Of a stretch of 64,000 nucleotides of DNA, positions 27,388-35,849 are shown in pieces. The notes beneath the pieces are model-generated. The model saw nothing but the letters and a program-made list of their open reading frames with translations, was not told the DNA's origin and did not search any database. Location: positions 211,590 through 275,589 of the forward strand of contig JAFCGF010000003.1 in assembly GCA_017608295.1 (NCBI GenBank), given 5' to 3'. The DNA is from Candidatus Woesearchaeota archaeon (GTDB lineage: Archaea > Nanoarchaeota > Nanoarchaeia > Woesearchaeales > JAGVZT01). Every line of letters begins with the position of its first letter. Position 1 is the first letter of the stretch. The position numbers and the translations under genes were made by a program.

Positions 27388-27825
27388 ATGAAACCAAAGA
27401 AAGCACAGTCCTCAACTGAGCTTCTCCTGCTTATCAGTATCCTGTTTCTCTTGTTCTTTGCAGTCATGTATTACAACCGCTGGGAGCTCGTGGCCCTTCT
27501 GGAGGATAAAAGGCAGTCCCAGCTTCATGATATGGCAGAAGTGCTCGAAACCGAGATCCAGGTCGCATTGGAGGCAGAGGAAGGGTATATCCGTGAATTC
27601 AAGCTGCCGCGCTCCCTGACTGGCAAAGGATATAAGATATTATTCGCGCCAGAAGAGGAGTTCACCGAAGTGATGCTGGAGTTTACTGATGAAAGCAAGC
27701 CCTTTGAGACCAGCTTCCTCACCTCGCCTTCCGTGGACGGGACTATCATTATAGGCACCTCTAGAGGCACAACAACCATAACAATTAAAAAGTCCGCTGA
27801 CAGGATTACCCTCAATAGCATATAA
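27388..27825 (+). CDS. Minor pilin-like protein, paralogue of the preceding N-terminal domain
   Basis: 145 residues. MKPKKAQSSTELLLLISILFLLFF gives a class III signal. Its remainder aligns with residues 30-145 of the preceding protein, for example ETEIQVALEAEEGYIREFKLP against ENEIHVAIEAEEGYIRDFELP, and TEVMLEFTD against TEVILKFMD. It therefore looks like a duplicated pseudopilin without the Asp/Cys repeat tail. Overlapping functions in filament priming are plausible. Confidence 0.75.
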   Translation: MKPKKAQSSTELLLLISILFLLFFAVMYYNRWELVALLEDKRQSQLHDMAEVLETEIQVALEAEEGYIREFKLPRSLTGKGYKILFAPEEEFTEVMLEFTDESKPFETSFLTSPSVDGTIIIGTSRGTTTITIKKSADRITLNSI

Positions 27826-28323
27826 GTGATTCCGGTGAAAGTGTTGGCAAAAAAGAAAAAGAAGACCCAGACATTATCTTTTGATGTTCTCATCGCTGTT
27901 GTCGTATTCGTCGCGGCGGTCGCGTTCATCATTTATCTCATCTCGCAATACAGCGGTGGCAGGGCTAACTTAGATGCCCTTATCGAGGACGGAGAAGTGA
28001 TAAGCTCCCAGCTCATCAGCCCTGGCACCGAGCCTGCCAATGACCTTGCCATTGTGGTGAAAAACCGCCTTGAGAAGGAGAAGCTCGCTGAGCTCGCTGC
28101 CCTGCCTTATGAGGAATTGAAGGCAGTCATTGGGGTAGAGGGAGATTTCTGCATCCATTTTGAGGATGAGGACGGGAACCTTGTCGATATCGATGAGCGC
28201 CCGGGGTGGGTGCAGTTTAGCATCGGCAGCCCCAATCTTAACCTGACCATCGTCGAGGAACCGGATAGCGCAACTCCTCTTGAGAGAATTGTGCCCTGCG
28301 GTGCAGTGGAGATGGCGACTTAG
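27826..28323 (+). CDS. Single-pass membrane protein, last gene of the pilin operon
   Basis: 165 residues from the GTG that directly follows the previous stop. The TTG at 27844 (reading MAKKKKKTQTLSFDVL) has a better-placed GGTGA site and is an equally good start. A Lys-rich N-terminus precedes one membrane helix (about residues 18-42) and a roughly 120-residue soluble domain ending in an E/C-containing strand. SFDVLIAVVVF resembles a pseudopilin helix but lacks the Gly-Gln cleavage site. It probably assists filament assembly. Its 3' end overlaps the convergent antiporter gene by 4 nt. Confidence 0.65.
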   Translation: MIPVKVLAKKKKKTQTLSFDVLIAVVVFVAAVAFIIYLISQYSGGRANLDALIEDGEVISSQLISPGTEPANDLAIVVKNRLEKEKLAELAALPYEELKAVIGVEGDFCIHFEDEDGNLVDIDERPGWVQFSIGSPNLNLTIVEEPDSATPLERIVPCGAVEMAT

Positions 28324-29591
28324 CCCTCATCCTCTTCTGCTGCAACAGGTTTTGCTTCTTCTTTAAGTCCCGGCTTCATGTCCATGAGTTTGGGCGCGAT
28401 AACCAATGACAGCGTCGAGACGATGATGCTGTAGAGCAGGAACAGTAGTGTCAGGTTGAGAAGCTCTTCTATGCCCGGCATCCCGAAAATGATGCTTGCA
28501 GAATCCTGGTGCATCGCGCTCAGCGCAAAGATGACTGTGGCGACTGCGATGCCCTTGGCAGCGTTGATTGCCATGAAGAACAGCTCCTTCTGGTTAAACT
28601 CGCTCCTTACTGTCAGCTGTAGGGTGAGATATCTGATGCCTAGGTAGAGTAGGAACATCACAACCGATTTGACAATGAATGTGCTGTCAGTGGGAATCCT
28701 GATGATGAGCCCCACTAACACAAAAACAAGTATCTCAAGAGAGCTTGAGAGGAAGAGCGAAACCTTTAGCAGCTGTTCCTTGTGCGAGATGACGATGTTG
28801 CCGAAGAACAGCCCCAATACAGTGACTGCAAGGACGCCGTTACCTTCAAGCCGCTCTGCCAGGATGTAAGTGAGCAGCGCCGCGGTGAAGATAGCCATTG
28901 GTGAGATGCGCTCTGAATAATGCCTGCTCATGAGCTTGAACACCACTATGCCCACAACAATTCCCGCGCCGATGCCGGTGACGAACTGCTTGAGGAACGG
29001 GATGGAATAATCAGTTATACTTGTGACGATAGCTCCTGTCACCCCAGTGCCTTGCAGGCTCTTCATCACATCGAGAATCAAGAATGGAAAGAGCACGACA
29101 AAAGGAGTGTTGATGATACTCTCTAGCTTTAAGACCTCAAAAACCTTGTGGCGCTGTTTATCCATCATGACCAGCACTGTTGCTGGGTCGGTTCCTGACA
29201 TCAGGGTGGCGAAGAGGAGTGCAAGCGGGAGAGAGATGATGCCGAAGAACGCTCGTGTTAGCACAGTGAGGAGAATCGAGTTGATGATGATGAAGCCAAT
29301 GACCAGCTTCAGCGTTGAGGGAGAGAGTGCAGTCACTTCCCACAGCTTCAATCGTGACGAGGAGTCAAATATAATCATGACAAGTGCAAGAATCCCGATG
29401 CCCATGAGGAACTCTGCAGGAAATGATATGATTCTCTCTCCATTAACATACGGCAATCCCAGGACCATGCCCACGACAACGAGCAGCAGGACATTGGGGA
29501 TATGTATCCATTCAGATAATATTGAACAAAATATGCCTATGAGAAATATGAGGGCGATGACTCCAAGAAAGGAGATGACATCAATCGCCAT
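28320..29591 (-). CDS. Cation/proton antiporter (CPA/NhaP-like)
   Basis: 423 residues with 11-13 hydrophobic segments. The fold signatures are a first helix pair ending GMVLGLPYV, the core helix SGTDPATVLVMM (usual S-x-TDP), and ESIINTP at the second discontinuous helix. Family members usually carry an Asn-Asp or Asp-Asp pair in that second motif; here the second residue is Thr. So either the ion-binding carboxylate has moved or transport chemistry differs. It probably exchanges Na+ or K+ for H+ at the cell membrane. It overlaps the upstream gene by 11 nt, and a GGAGGTAAGG site lies inside that gene, so the two are coupled. Confidence 0.82.
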   Translation of the reverse strand: MAIDVISFLGVIALIFLIGIFCSILSEWIHIPNVLLLVVVGMVLGLPYVNGERIISFPAEFLMGIGILALVMIIFDSSSRLKLWEVTALSPSTLKLVIGFIIINSILLTVLTRAFFGIISLPLALLFATLMSGTDPATVLVMMDKQRHKVFEVLKLESIINTPFVVLFPFLILDVMKSLQGTGVTGAIVTSITDYSIPFLKQFVTGIGAGIVVGIVVFKLMSRHYSERISPMAIFTAALLTYILAERLEGNGVLAVTVLGLFFGNIVISHKEQLLKVSLFLSSSLEILVFVLVGLIIRIPTDSTFIVKSVVMFLLYLGIRYLTLQLTVRSEFNQKELFFMAINAAKGIAVATVIFALSAMHQDSASIIFGMPGIEELLNLTLLFLLYSIIVSTLSLVIAPKLMDMKPGLKEEAKPVAAEEDEG

Positions 29592-30246
29592 CCTTACCTC
29601 CCTCTGTCACGAGTGAGAGGAATTCCCCCAGTGTCTGCTGGCCTTCTCCAGCCTCCTCCGGGATTTCTCCTTCCTGAGGAGATATCATCTCAGTGAGCAG
29701 GCTCTTTGCCCGCTTCGATAATCCATCTTCAGTGAGGTGCTTGAGCAGAAGTGCCTGCTTTCTCACTGGATAGACATGCCTGAGGAGCTTCGCGAGGTGC
29801 TCTGGATGGTTGAGCAGCGCGAACCTCAGCAGCTGGATAGTCCTCGTTACCGGGTCTCCGTAGTTCTGCCTATCTATATTTTGCAGGGCGTCAAGCAGCA
29901 TGTCCTGCAGTGAATGCACCTCTATGCTCTCGAGTTTGAAGGCAGCGCCGCTCACCACGAGCATTTTCTCATACTCAATCTCCTTGCCGATGCTGCTCTT
30001 GAAGTGCTCTTTTATCCGCTTCACGACCTGCTTCGCCTCGAACCTGCGCTTCAAATCTTCGATATCGTTTTTCGAGAGACTTGAAACACTTCCTGAGACC
30101 TCGACATGCAGTGCGCGCTCTAATGTCCCGTCCTTCAGCTTCACCGCTATCGTGTCGATGATGAGTGTGCCTGCGTTGATGTTGTTGACTGTGTAGAATC
30201 CTTGCTGCCTAAGCCATAGGTTGACGATTTCCTGCTCTGGATGCAT
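29581..30246 (-). CDS. Unrecognised soluble protein coupled to the antiporter
   Basis: 221 residues from the ATG at 30246. An in-frame GTG at 30276 is only a few bases from the TATA box, upstream of the expected transcription start, so it is unlikely. Residues 5-60 (WLRQQGFYTV, LIIDTIAVKL, ALHVEVSGSV) alternate strand and helix with Asp and Glu at spacings like a PD-(D/E)XK nuclease core, but no clear Lys motif is present. The remainder is helical. I do not assign a function. Overlap with the antiporter gene suggests joint expression. Confidence 0.65.
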   Translation of the reverse strand: MHPEQEIVNLWLRQQGFYTVNNINAGTLIIDTIAVKLKDGTLERALHVEVSGSVSSLSKNDIEDLKRRFEAKQVVKRIKEHFKSSIGKEIEYEKMLVVSGAAFKLESIEVHSLQDMLLDALQNIDRQNYGDPVTRTIQLLRFALLNHPEHLAKLLRHVYPVRKQALLLKHLTEDGLSKRAKSLLTEMISPQEGEIPEEAGEGQQTLGEFLSLVTEGGKDGD

Positions 30247-30280
30247 CTCTATCCCCTCGGAGATGCATAACCCCACAGTT

Positions 30281-30290
30281 ATTTATAAAT
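30281..30290 (-). promoter_or_regulatory. TATA box of the antiporter operon
   Basis: Minus-strand ATTTATAAAT. Transcription would start near 30260, which supports the ATG at 30246 over the GTG at 30276. Confidence 0.6.
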
Positions 30291-30332
30291 CTTCTCGGCA
30301 GAATCAGGGCATACTAGATAGGGAACGGCGGC

Positions 30333-31139
30333 TCACTGCGACACCTCGCTCCAGCCGCCGTTCCCATCCGGTATGAGTATGATATTGCCCCTCTCAAAGA
30401 ATCCTGATGCCACATCAACTTCAACGTTGTACTTGTGCGTCATGTGCAGCCGATACAGGATGCTTTTGTCTTTCTCCCATTCCCACTCAGCCACTGTTTC
30501 GATGCTCGCCCTGGATGCGAGAGGAAACCGGTAGGTGCAGTTCCTTGCAGCCATGCCTATCATCTCAACATCCCCTTCAATAGTGAAGTCGCAGTTTTTG
30601 CTGCCATATCCCACAGTGTATTTGTCACCAATGGTGTGAAGGTGCACGTACGAGAGTTCATCGCCGAAGTACATCATGCTCGAACTTCTGTAGGAGTCCT
30701 TTGGTGGAATGTAGGTCAGCTTCCAGGAATTGTCCTTAGTACCAGAGAGCTGCCAAGGAAAATTGTTGCTGTTCATCTCAAGCGGGCTGCTGCTCAAATC
30801 TACCTTGAGGTCATTATGCCCTAGTGTGTAGAGCATTTCTAGCAGGGGATTGAGGAACAGGTCAGCATCATACGTGTGCCTCTCAGGCACAGCTTCAGGA
30901 TAGCGCTGCACAGCATCCTCCAGCAAAGTCTGGGCGTCGAAATCCTCCATCATCTTAAGCTGTCCGCTGAATTCAGCAAGAAGGATGTTCTGGTTGTGCC
31001 ACACTTCCTCATCAGTTTCCACGAATGCGCGAATCATCTCATCAATAATCGTTGGATTATAGCGGTGAGTTCCTGGAATATAGGGCTCCCTCTCCTCATG
31101 CTCGCCCTGCAGCTCCTCCCCGAAGATGTCACGCGACAT
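30333..31139 (-). CDS. Unrecognised soluble protein
   Basis: 268 residues, no signal peptide or membrane helix. The N-terminal 120 residues are acidic and helical (EHEEREPYIPGTHRYN, then VETDEEVWHNQN). The C-terminal half is beta-rich, with short rungs such as YTVGYGSKNCDF, GDVEMIGMAARNCTY and ILYRLHMTHKYNVEV that recall a small solenoid or beta-sandwich. A GGTGG ribosome binding site precedes the ATG. I recognise no family, and its neighbours (antiporter operon, LysRS) give no clue. Confidence 0.6.
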   Translation of the reverse strand: MSRDIFGEELQGEHEEREPYIPGTHRYNPTIIDEMIRAFVETDEEVWHNQNILLAEFSGQLKMMEDFDAQTLLEDAVQRYPEAVPERHTYDADLFLNPLLEMLYTLGHNDLKVDLSSSPLEMNSNNFPWQLSGTKDNSWKLTYIPPKDSYRSSSMMYFGDELSYVHLHTIGDKYTVGYGSKNCDFTIEGDVEMIGMAARNCTYRFPLASRASIETVAEWEWEKDKSILYRLHMTHKYNVEVDVASGFFERGNIILIPDGNGGWSEVSQ

Positions 31140-31275
31140 CAGAGTGCCACCTCTTTTATGAAGATAGTCAGAACTCTCTCTTGAGGTGTCTTGGTGTCGC
31201 AGTTCATGTTAAACTGACTACTGGAAAGTAATGTAATTTATAAGTATTTAGGTGTTAGAGCAGACGCTAGCGAAG

Positions 31276-31285
31276 CTTTTTAAAA
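31276..31285 (+). promoter_or_regulatory. TATA box of lysS
   Basis: CTTTTTAAAA is centred 28 nt upstream of the ATG at 31309. A second TATA-like ATTTATAAG lies near 31235. Confidence 0.55.
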
Positions 31286-31308
31286 CTCGTGGGATTTAAC
31301 CTAGCATC

Positions 31309-32769
31309 ATGTCAACCATAGAACAGCTGATGGGGGAGCGGAAGAAGAAGCTCGAGGAACTGCGGAACCTTGGCATCAACCCGTATCCCTATACCTTTGA
31401 CCACACACACCACGCAGCAACTCTTCTCAAAGAGTTTCCCGCGCTAGAAAAAAAGAAAGCGAAGGTCAAGGCAGCTGGTAGGCTCGTCGCACTGAGAAAA
31501 ATGGGAAAGGCAGCATTCGCCCATATCCAGGACCGCACTGGAAAGATTCAGCTTTACTTCAAGAAGGACATCCTCAAGGACCAGTATAAGCTCCTGAAGC
31601 TATTGGATATAGGAGATTTCATAGGGGTAGAAGGTCCGCTCTTCAAGACAAGGACTGAAGAAATCACCATAGAAGTCAAGAACCTCACCGTCCTCACTAA
31701 AGCCCTGAGACCACTCCCTGAGAAATGGCACGGGTTGAAAGACACTGAAATCAGATACCGCCAGAGAAGCGTTGACTTAGTGATGAATCCTGAAGTGGTT
31801 AAGGTGTTCAAGATTCGCTCGAGAATCATCTCAGGCATGCGCGCTTTCCTTGACACAGCAGGATTCCTTGAAGTGGAGACCCCAACTCTACAAACCATTT
31901 ACGGCGGAGCAGCAGCGAGGCCGTTTATCACGCACCACAACTCCCTCGACATTGACCTTTATCTCCGAATATCAAATGAACTCTTCCTGAAGCGTCTCAT
32001 AGTGGGAGGCTTTGAGAAGGTGTATGAGTTCGTGAAGGACTTCAGAAATGAAGGGATCGACAGGACTCATAATCCAGAATTCACGATGATGGAGTGCTAC
32101 TGGGCGTATGCAGATTATAATGATGTGATGAAGCTTGTCGAGGACATGATGAGCACAGTCGCAAAAGACATCCTTGGCACAACCAAGCTCCCTTACGGTG
32201 ACCTTACCATTGACCTCACCCCACCCTGGGAGCGCCTTACGATGATAGATGCAGTGAAGAAGCACGCAGGCCTTGACGTGAAGAAGATGTCTGACGATGA
32301 GCTGCTTGCAGAGTGCAAGAGCCGCGGCATAGAATTAGAAGAGCAGAACCGCGGACTGGCAATCGCAGGCCTGTTTGAAGAATTAGTAGAAGAGAAGCTC
32401 ATGGGCCCAGTCTTCATCACTGATTTTCCAAGAGAGACGTGCCCGCTGGCAAAGACTCACCGTGACAATCCTGACCTTATTGAAAGATTCGAGCCCTATG
32501 TCGCAGGTGCTGAGATGGGCAATGCCTATTCTGAGCTGAACGACCCTATCCTGCAGAGACAGCTTCTCGAAGAGCAGGCAAAAGCACTGGCAGCTGGCCA
32601 TGAGGAATCCCATCCGATGGATGAGGAATTCTGCCAGGCGCTGGAAATAGGCATGCCTCCAACAGGAGGACTAGGACTAGGCATAGACCGATGGGTGATG
32701 CTCTTCACGAACCAGCCCTGTATCAGGGATGTCATCCTTTTCCCTACGATGAGGCCCCGTGAAGAGTAG
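31309..32769 (+). CDS. lysS: Lysyl-tRNA synthetase, class II
   Basis: 486 residues, full length for the bacterial-type enzyme that charges tRNA-Lys. An OB-fold anticodon-binding domain spans about residues 55-145. Catalytic motifs follow: motif 1 around FLEVETPTLQ, motif 2 as VKDFRNEGIDRTHNPEFTMME, and motif 3 as GLGLGIDRWVMLFTN. The tail lacks the roughly 20-residue C-terminal extension some versions have. Many archaea use an unrelated class I LysRS instead, so a class II enzyme is a useful lineage clue. A methyltransferase gene follows after 6 nt, so co-transcription is likely. Confidence 0.95.
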   Translation: MSTIEQLMGERKKKLEELRNLGINPYPYTFDHTHHAATLLKEFPALEKKKAKVKAAGRLVALRKMGKAAFAHIQDRTGKIQLYFKKDILKDQYKLLKLLDIGDFIGVEGPLFKTRTEEITIEVKNLTVLTKALRPLPEKWHGLKDTEIRYRQRSVDLVMNPEVVKVFKIRSRIISGMRAFLDTAGFLEVETPTLQTIYGGAAARPFITHHNSLDIDLYLRISNELFLKRLIVGGFEKVYEFVKDFRNEGIDRTHNPEFTMMECYWAYADYNDVMKLVEDMMSTVAKDILGTTKLPYGDLTIDLTPPWERLTMIDAVKKHAGLDVKKMSDDELLAECKSRGIELEEQNRGLAIAGLFEELVEEKLMGPVFITDFPRETCPLAKTHRDNPDLIERFEPYVAGAEMGNAYSELNDPILQRQLLEEQAKALAAGHEESHPMDEEFCQALEIGMPPTGGLGLGIDRWVMLFTNQPCIRDVILFPTMRPREE

Positions 32770-32775
32770 TAGAAA

Positions 32776-34020
32776 ATGGTACTCAAGCTGAATCTTGGCT
32801 GCGGTAGAGTCTACAAGCCCGGCTATGTCAACATCGACAGTTCGGACTCTGCTATAGCAGATGAAGTGTGCGATGTGCTCGACCTGCCTTTTGACGATAA
32901 TGCTGTCGAGGCAATTGAGGCAATCCAACTCCTTGAGCACTTTGACCATATCCAAGTCAAGTACGTCCTCGCTGAGATGTTCCGCGTGCTCGAGCCAAAC
33001 GCAACGCTCATCATTGAAACCCCTGACCTCGAGAAGTCCATGAAAAAGCTCACTAGGGCAAAAGAGGCTGAACAGACAACTACGCTCCAATGGCTCTACG
33101 GCATCGACAGTCCTGGGATGCAGCATAAGACAGGCTTCACATTCCCTATTCTCAAAAGCCTTCTCGAAGAGGCAGGCTTCACTGAGATTTCACAGAAAAA
33201 GCAGAGAACCCATCTCTATGAGCCTGGGCTGAGAGTGGAATGCCAAAAGCTGGAGAAAAGCCCTCTGCACCAGTTCATGTCCTCATTCAGGAAGCACCTC
33301 AGGCACACCCTGAAGACAGATGATTCCAATATCCTGATTCCCCTTGAAGAACATGTGCAGGAGATGATGCCAGCATTCTCCCAGTCAGAATCGCTCAATG
33401 CAGTGCTTGCACGGGCAGCTGTGCGCAACCCTGCCCTCAGCCTGGCATTTCTCAACACTCTAAGGCAGCATTCTACAGACACTCATCGGGCTGAAGACGA
33501 CATCCTCAAGCATCTTGTAGAACAGGACTTCCATAAGCATGTTTTTTCATTATGGATGAAAAGCAAGAAAAAATCTTCCAGTCTCCAGGAGGAATTCAAT
33601 GCATTTATCACGCGCCTTGAAGCAACACTCTTTGATGTTCTTGAGGGCAAGCAAGCAGAAGACCGACTGGATTATGTACTCACCACAACGCCGCGGGACA
33701 TCCTGCTCTTTGACCTCAGGCTTCTTTCCCTGGAATCTCAGAGGACTTTCTCCCTTGGTGTGAAGCAGTTCCTGAGGGAAGAGCATAAACAGGCTCTCTC
33801 CTCATTCGAAGAGGCAGCCCTGATGCGCCCTGATAATCCTCTCACATACTGGAACCTCGCCAGGATACATGCAGCGCTCGACAGCAGCCCTGATGCTGCC
33901 GAGAACTATGCTCAGGCACTCTCCCTCATCAAGGACAAGCGCATCAGGAAATTTATTTCTGCAGAACAGGAAGCCCCCAACATTCCAAAAAAACCTGTTA
34001 CAGACGATATTTTTTCGTAA
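32776..34020 (+). CDS. Class I methyltransferase fused to helical/TPR domain
   Basis: 414 residues. Residues 1-145 are a SAM-dependent methyltransferase core: LNLGCG (motif I), VNIDSS, CDVLDLPFDDNAVEAI, LLEHFDHI and the strand ATLIIETPDLE. Residues 160-320 are helical with no match I recognise. Residues 325-400 hold two TPR-like helix pairs (GVKQFLREEHKQALSSFEEA and NPLTYWNLARIHAALDSSPDAAENYAQAL). The substrate is unknown; TPRs suggest a protein partner. It sits directly upstream of the radical SAM/small-peptide cassette, though that cassette has its own promoter, so a joint pathway is possible but unproven. Confidence 0.75.
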   Translation: MVLKLNLGCGRVYKPGYVNIDSSDSAIADEVCDVLDLPFDDNAVEAIEAIQLLEHFDHIQVKYVLAEMFRVLEPNATLIIETPDLEKSMKKLTRAKEAEQTTTLQWLYGIDSPGMQHKTGFTFPILKSLLEEAGFTEISQKKQRTHLYEPGLRVECQKLEKSPLHQFMSSFRKHLRHTLKTDDSNILIPLEEHVQEMMPAFSQSESLNAVLARAAVRNPALSLAFLNTLRQHSTDTHRAEDDILKHLVEQDFHKHVFSLWMKSKKKSSSLQEEFNAFITRLEATLFDVLEGKQAEDRLDYVLTTTPRDILLFDLRLLSLESQRTFSLGVKQFLREEHKQALSSFEEAALMRPDNPLTYWNLARIHAALDSSPDAAENYAQALSLIKDKRIRKFISAEQEAPNIPKKPVTDDIFS

Positions 34021-34030
34021 AAAATATATA
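34021..34030 (+). promoter_or_regulatory. TATA box of the small-protein/radical SAM cassette
   Basis: AAAATATATA directly follows the preceding stop codon and is centred 28 nt before the ATG at 34054. The cassette can therefore be transcribed independently as a leaderless mRNA. Confidence 0.65.
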
Positions 34031-34053
34031 CTGTTCCTGCGTGGATTCCCTGT

Positions 34054-34434
34054 ATGGCTGAATCAACAATCGAAGAGAAGGCTTCTGAATTGGGCGTGTC
34101 GCCAGAAGATGTTAAACCAGGAAAATGTAGGAAATTCTGGCAATGGCTGATTCACATCGCAATCGCAGTGATCTTATTCCTCATCGGTTTCTTTGTAGGC
34201 GGCGGCGGAGCAACATGCCCGACATGTGCCGAGTGCCCGCCCTGCCCGCCTGACGGCAACGGCGGTGGCTATCCCTATGCAGCTGCTGTGATACTGCCAC
34301 AGATGCTGGATAGCAAGAAGAGCAAAAAAACAAAGCTTGCTATCGTGCTTGGCTCTGCCCTCGCATTCTTCATCGCGATGAAGGCAGCCCCTGTCTTTGG
34401 CCAGGCAATTTTGTATAATGTGTACGAGAAGTGA
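34054..34434 (+). CDS. Small two-helix membrane protein A, candidate modified peptide
   Basis: 126 residues. Order: a short acidic helix (ESTIEEKASELGVSPEDVK), a membrane helix (about residues 29-50), a Cys cluster CPTCAECPPC with CxxC spacing, a Gly-rich hinge, GYPYAAAVILPQ, a Lys-rich loop, then a second membrane helix ending KAAPVFGQAILYNVYEK. The downstream gene has the same plan and an almost identical second half. Conserved short proteins with an N-terminal helical leader placed before a radical SAM/SPASM enzyme resemble RiPP precursors. Alternatively they could be a membrane complex that the enzyme modifies or serves. Confidence 0.7.
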   Translation: MAESTIEEKASELGVSPEDVKPGKCRKFWQWLIHIAIAVILFLIGFFVGGGGATCPTCAECPPCPPDGNGGGYPYAAAVILPQMLDSKKSKKTKLAIVLGSALAFFIAMKAAPVFGQAILYNVYEK

Positions 34435-34438
34435 ACTC

Positions 34439-34792
34439 ATGGCAGAAGAGGAGATTAAGGAAGCGGCAGAGAAGCTTGACGTGACAGCAGAAGATACTAA
34501 GCATGTGTGCGAATGCTGTACTCCCCTAAAAAAATGCTGGTACTGGATTATCGGCGCAGCAATTGCGGTCATCGCTTTCCTCGTGTGGCTCTTCACCAGA
34601 GGGGGAAGCATCCCCGATGGCGGCGAAGGATATCCATATGCAGCTGCAGTCATCCTTCCTCAAGCCCTTCATGGCAAGAGCAAGAAGTCAAAGGCAGCAA
34701 TCCTTTTGGGTTCAGCTCTCGTGTTCCTTATCGCCCTTAAAGCAGCTCCTGTCTTTGGCCAGGCCATCAAGTATAATGTTTATAATAAATAG
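34439..34792 (+). CDS. Small two-helix membrane protein B, paralogue of A
   Basis: 117 residues from the ATG at 34439, 4 nt after the previous stop; upstream in-frame ATGs lie inside gene A. It has an acidic leader helix (EEEIKEAAEKLDVTAEDTKH), Cys residues in CECC and KKCW just before the first membrane helix, a Gly hinge without Cys, GYPYAAAVILPQ, and a second helix ending KAAPVFGQAIKYNVYNK. Compared with A, the Cys cluster sits on the other side of helix 1, while the last ~55 residues are nearly the same. That shared end is the best candidate for the functional or modified core. Confidence 0.7.
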   Translation: MAEEEIKEAAEKLDVTAEDTKHVCECCTPLKKCWYWIIGAAIAVIAFLVWLFTRGGSIPDGGEGYPYAAAVILPQALHGKSKKSKAAILLGSALVFLIALKAAPVFGQAIKYNVYNK

Positions 34793-34808
34793 GCTTTCTT
34801 AGAAGAGC

Positions 34809-35816
34809 ATGGCGTATAAGCTACAGTGCGCAGTGTGGGAATTCACCCTTAAGTGCAATCTTCAGTGTACGCACTGCGGTTCCTCAGCTGGAAAAGCGAG
34901 ACAGAACGAGCTCTCAACAGAGGAATGCATCACCCTCTGTGAGGACATGGCTGAATTAGGATGTGCTGATGTCTCCCTCATGGGAGGGGAGCCGTTCCTG
35001 AGAAGTGACTGGTATCAGGTATCACAAGCCATCAAGGACCTTGGCATGAACCTTAACTTTGTGTCCAATGGAGTGGCACTTGACAAATATCTCCCAAAAG
35101 TCGCCCAGCTGAAGCCAAAAGTGGTAGGTATAAGCCTCGATGGCATGCAGCAGGCCCACGAAGCCATCCGCGGCAAAAATACATTCAATCGCACTGTCAA
35201 AGCAATTGAGCTCCTGCGAAAAGAAGGTATCCAGACCACTATCATCACTACAGTGAGTAAGCTCAACTTCTCAGACCTTCCTCAGCTGAAAGACCTCCTC
35301 TTCAAGAAGAATGTCAACTGGCAGATTCAGATAGCGATGCCCTTTGGCAATTTCGACAGGGACAACATGCTCACAAGAGAGGAATTCTATGCCACAGCAC
35401 TGTTCATCGCAAAGGCGAGGATGAAAAATCCTTTCGAAGACCTTCCTGTCATCGGAGCGCATTGCTATGGCTACCATTCAAAACGGCTGCCTGGTTGTTC
35501 TTGGGATGGCTGCTCAGCAGGGATATCTGCAATAGGCATTACCAGCGACGGCGGCATCGTCGGCTGCCTCTCCATGGGCAACAACCGATTCATCGAAGGC
35601 AATGTACGTGAAAAAAGCCTCAAAGACCTCTGGACAGACCCCAATGCATTCGCTTACAATAGGCAATTCACCAAGGAATCCCTTGGGCCAAATTGCGAAG
35701 CCTGCAAGCACGGAACCCAATGTAAAGGCGGCTGCAATTCAGTCTCAGTCACCTCAACTGGAAAGCTCCATAACAATCCTTACTGCTTCTACGCCATAGA
35801 GAACGAACTGTTGTGA
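34809..35816 (+). CDS. Radical SAM/SPASM enzyme
   Basis: 335 residues. CNLQCTHC (residues 16-23) binds the radical SAM [4Fe-4S] cluster. MGGEPFLR is the GGE SAM-binding motif and GISLDG the following strand. The C-terminal SPASM region has Cys at DGCSAG, GCLSMG, CEAC, CKGGC and NPYC, enough for auxiliary clusters. SPASM enzymes commonly modify ribosomal peptides (thioether, C-C or epimer chemistry) or activate sulfatases. No sulfatase is nearby, but two short Cys-containing proteins lie immediately upstream, 16 nt away. I infer a peptide-modifying maturase acting on those proteins. Confidence 0.85.
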   Translation: MAYKLQCAVWEFTLKCNLQCTHCGSSAGKARQNELSTEECITLCEDMAELGCADVSLMGGEPFLRSDWYQVSQAIKDLGMNLNFVSNGVALDKYLPKVAQLKPKVVGISLDGMQQAHEAIRGKNTFNRTVKAIELLRKEGIQTTIITTVSKLNFSDLPQLKDLLFKKNVNWQIQIAMPFGNFDRDNMLTREEFYATALFIAKARMKNPFEDLPVIGAHCYGYHSKRLPGCSWDGCSAGISAIGITSDGGIVGCLSMGNNRFIEGNVREKSLKDLWTDPNAFAYNRQFTKESLGPNCEACKHGTQCKGGCNSVSVTSTGKLHNNPYCFYAIENELL

Positions 35817-35830
35817 ATGCCCCGGCCGGG
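35817..35830. repeat. GC-rich short repeat ATGCCCCGGCCGGG, copy 1
   Basis: It directly follows the radical SAM stop codon. The same 14-mer with one change (A for G) recurs at 36645-36658 after the last suf gene. CCCGGCCGGG is self-complementary, so it may act as a 3'-end hairpin or terminator. Confidence 0.45.
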
Positions 35831-35849
35831 AAATTCCCTCAACAATGAA

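Noticed and set aside
34809..35816. Anaerobic sulfatase-maturating enzyme
   Set aside because: SPASM enzymes include these, but no sulfatase gene lies nearby and the small upstream proteins are better partner candidates.
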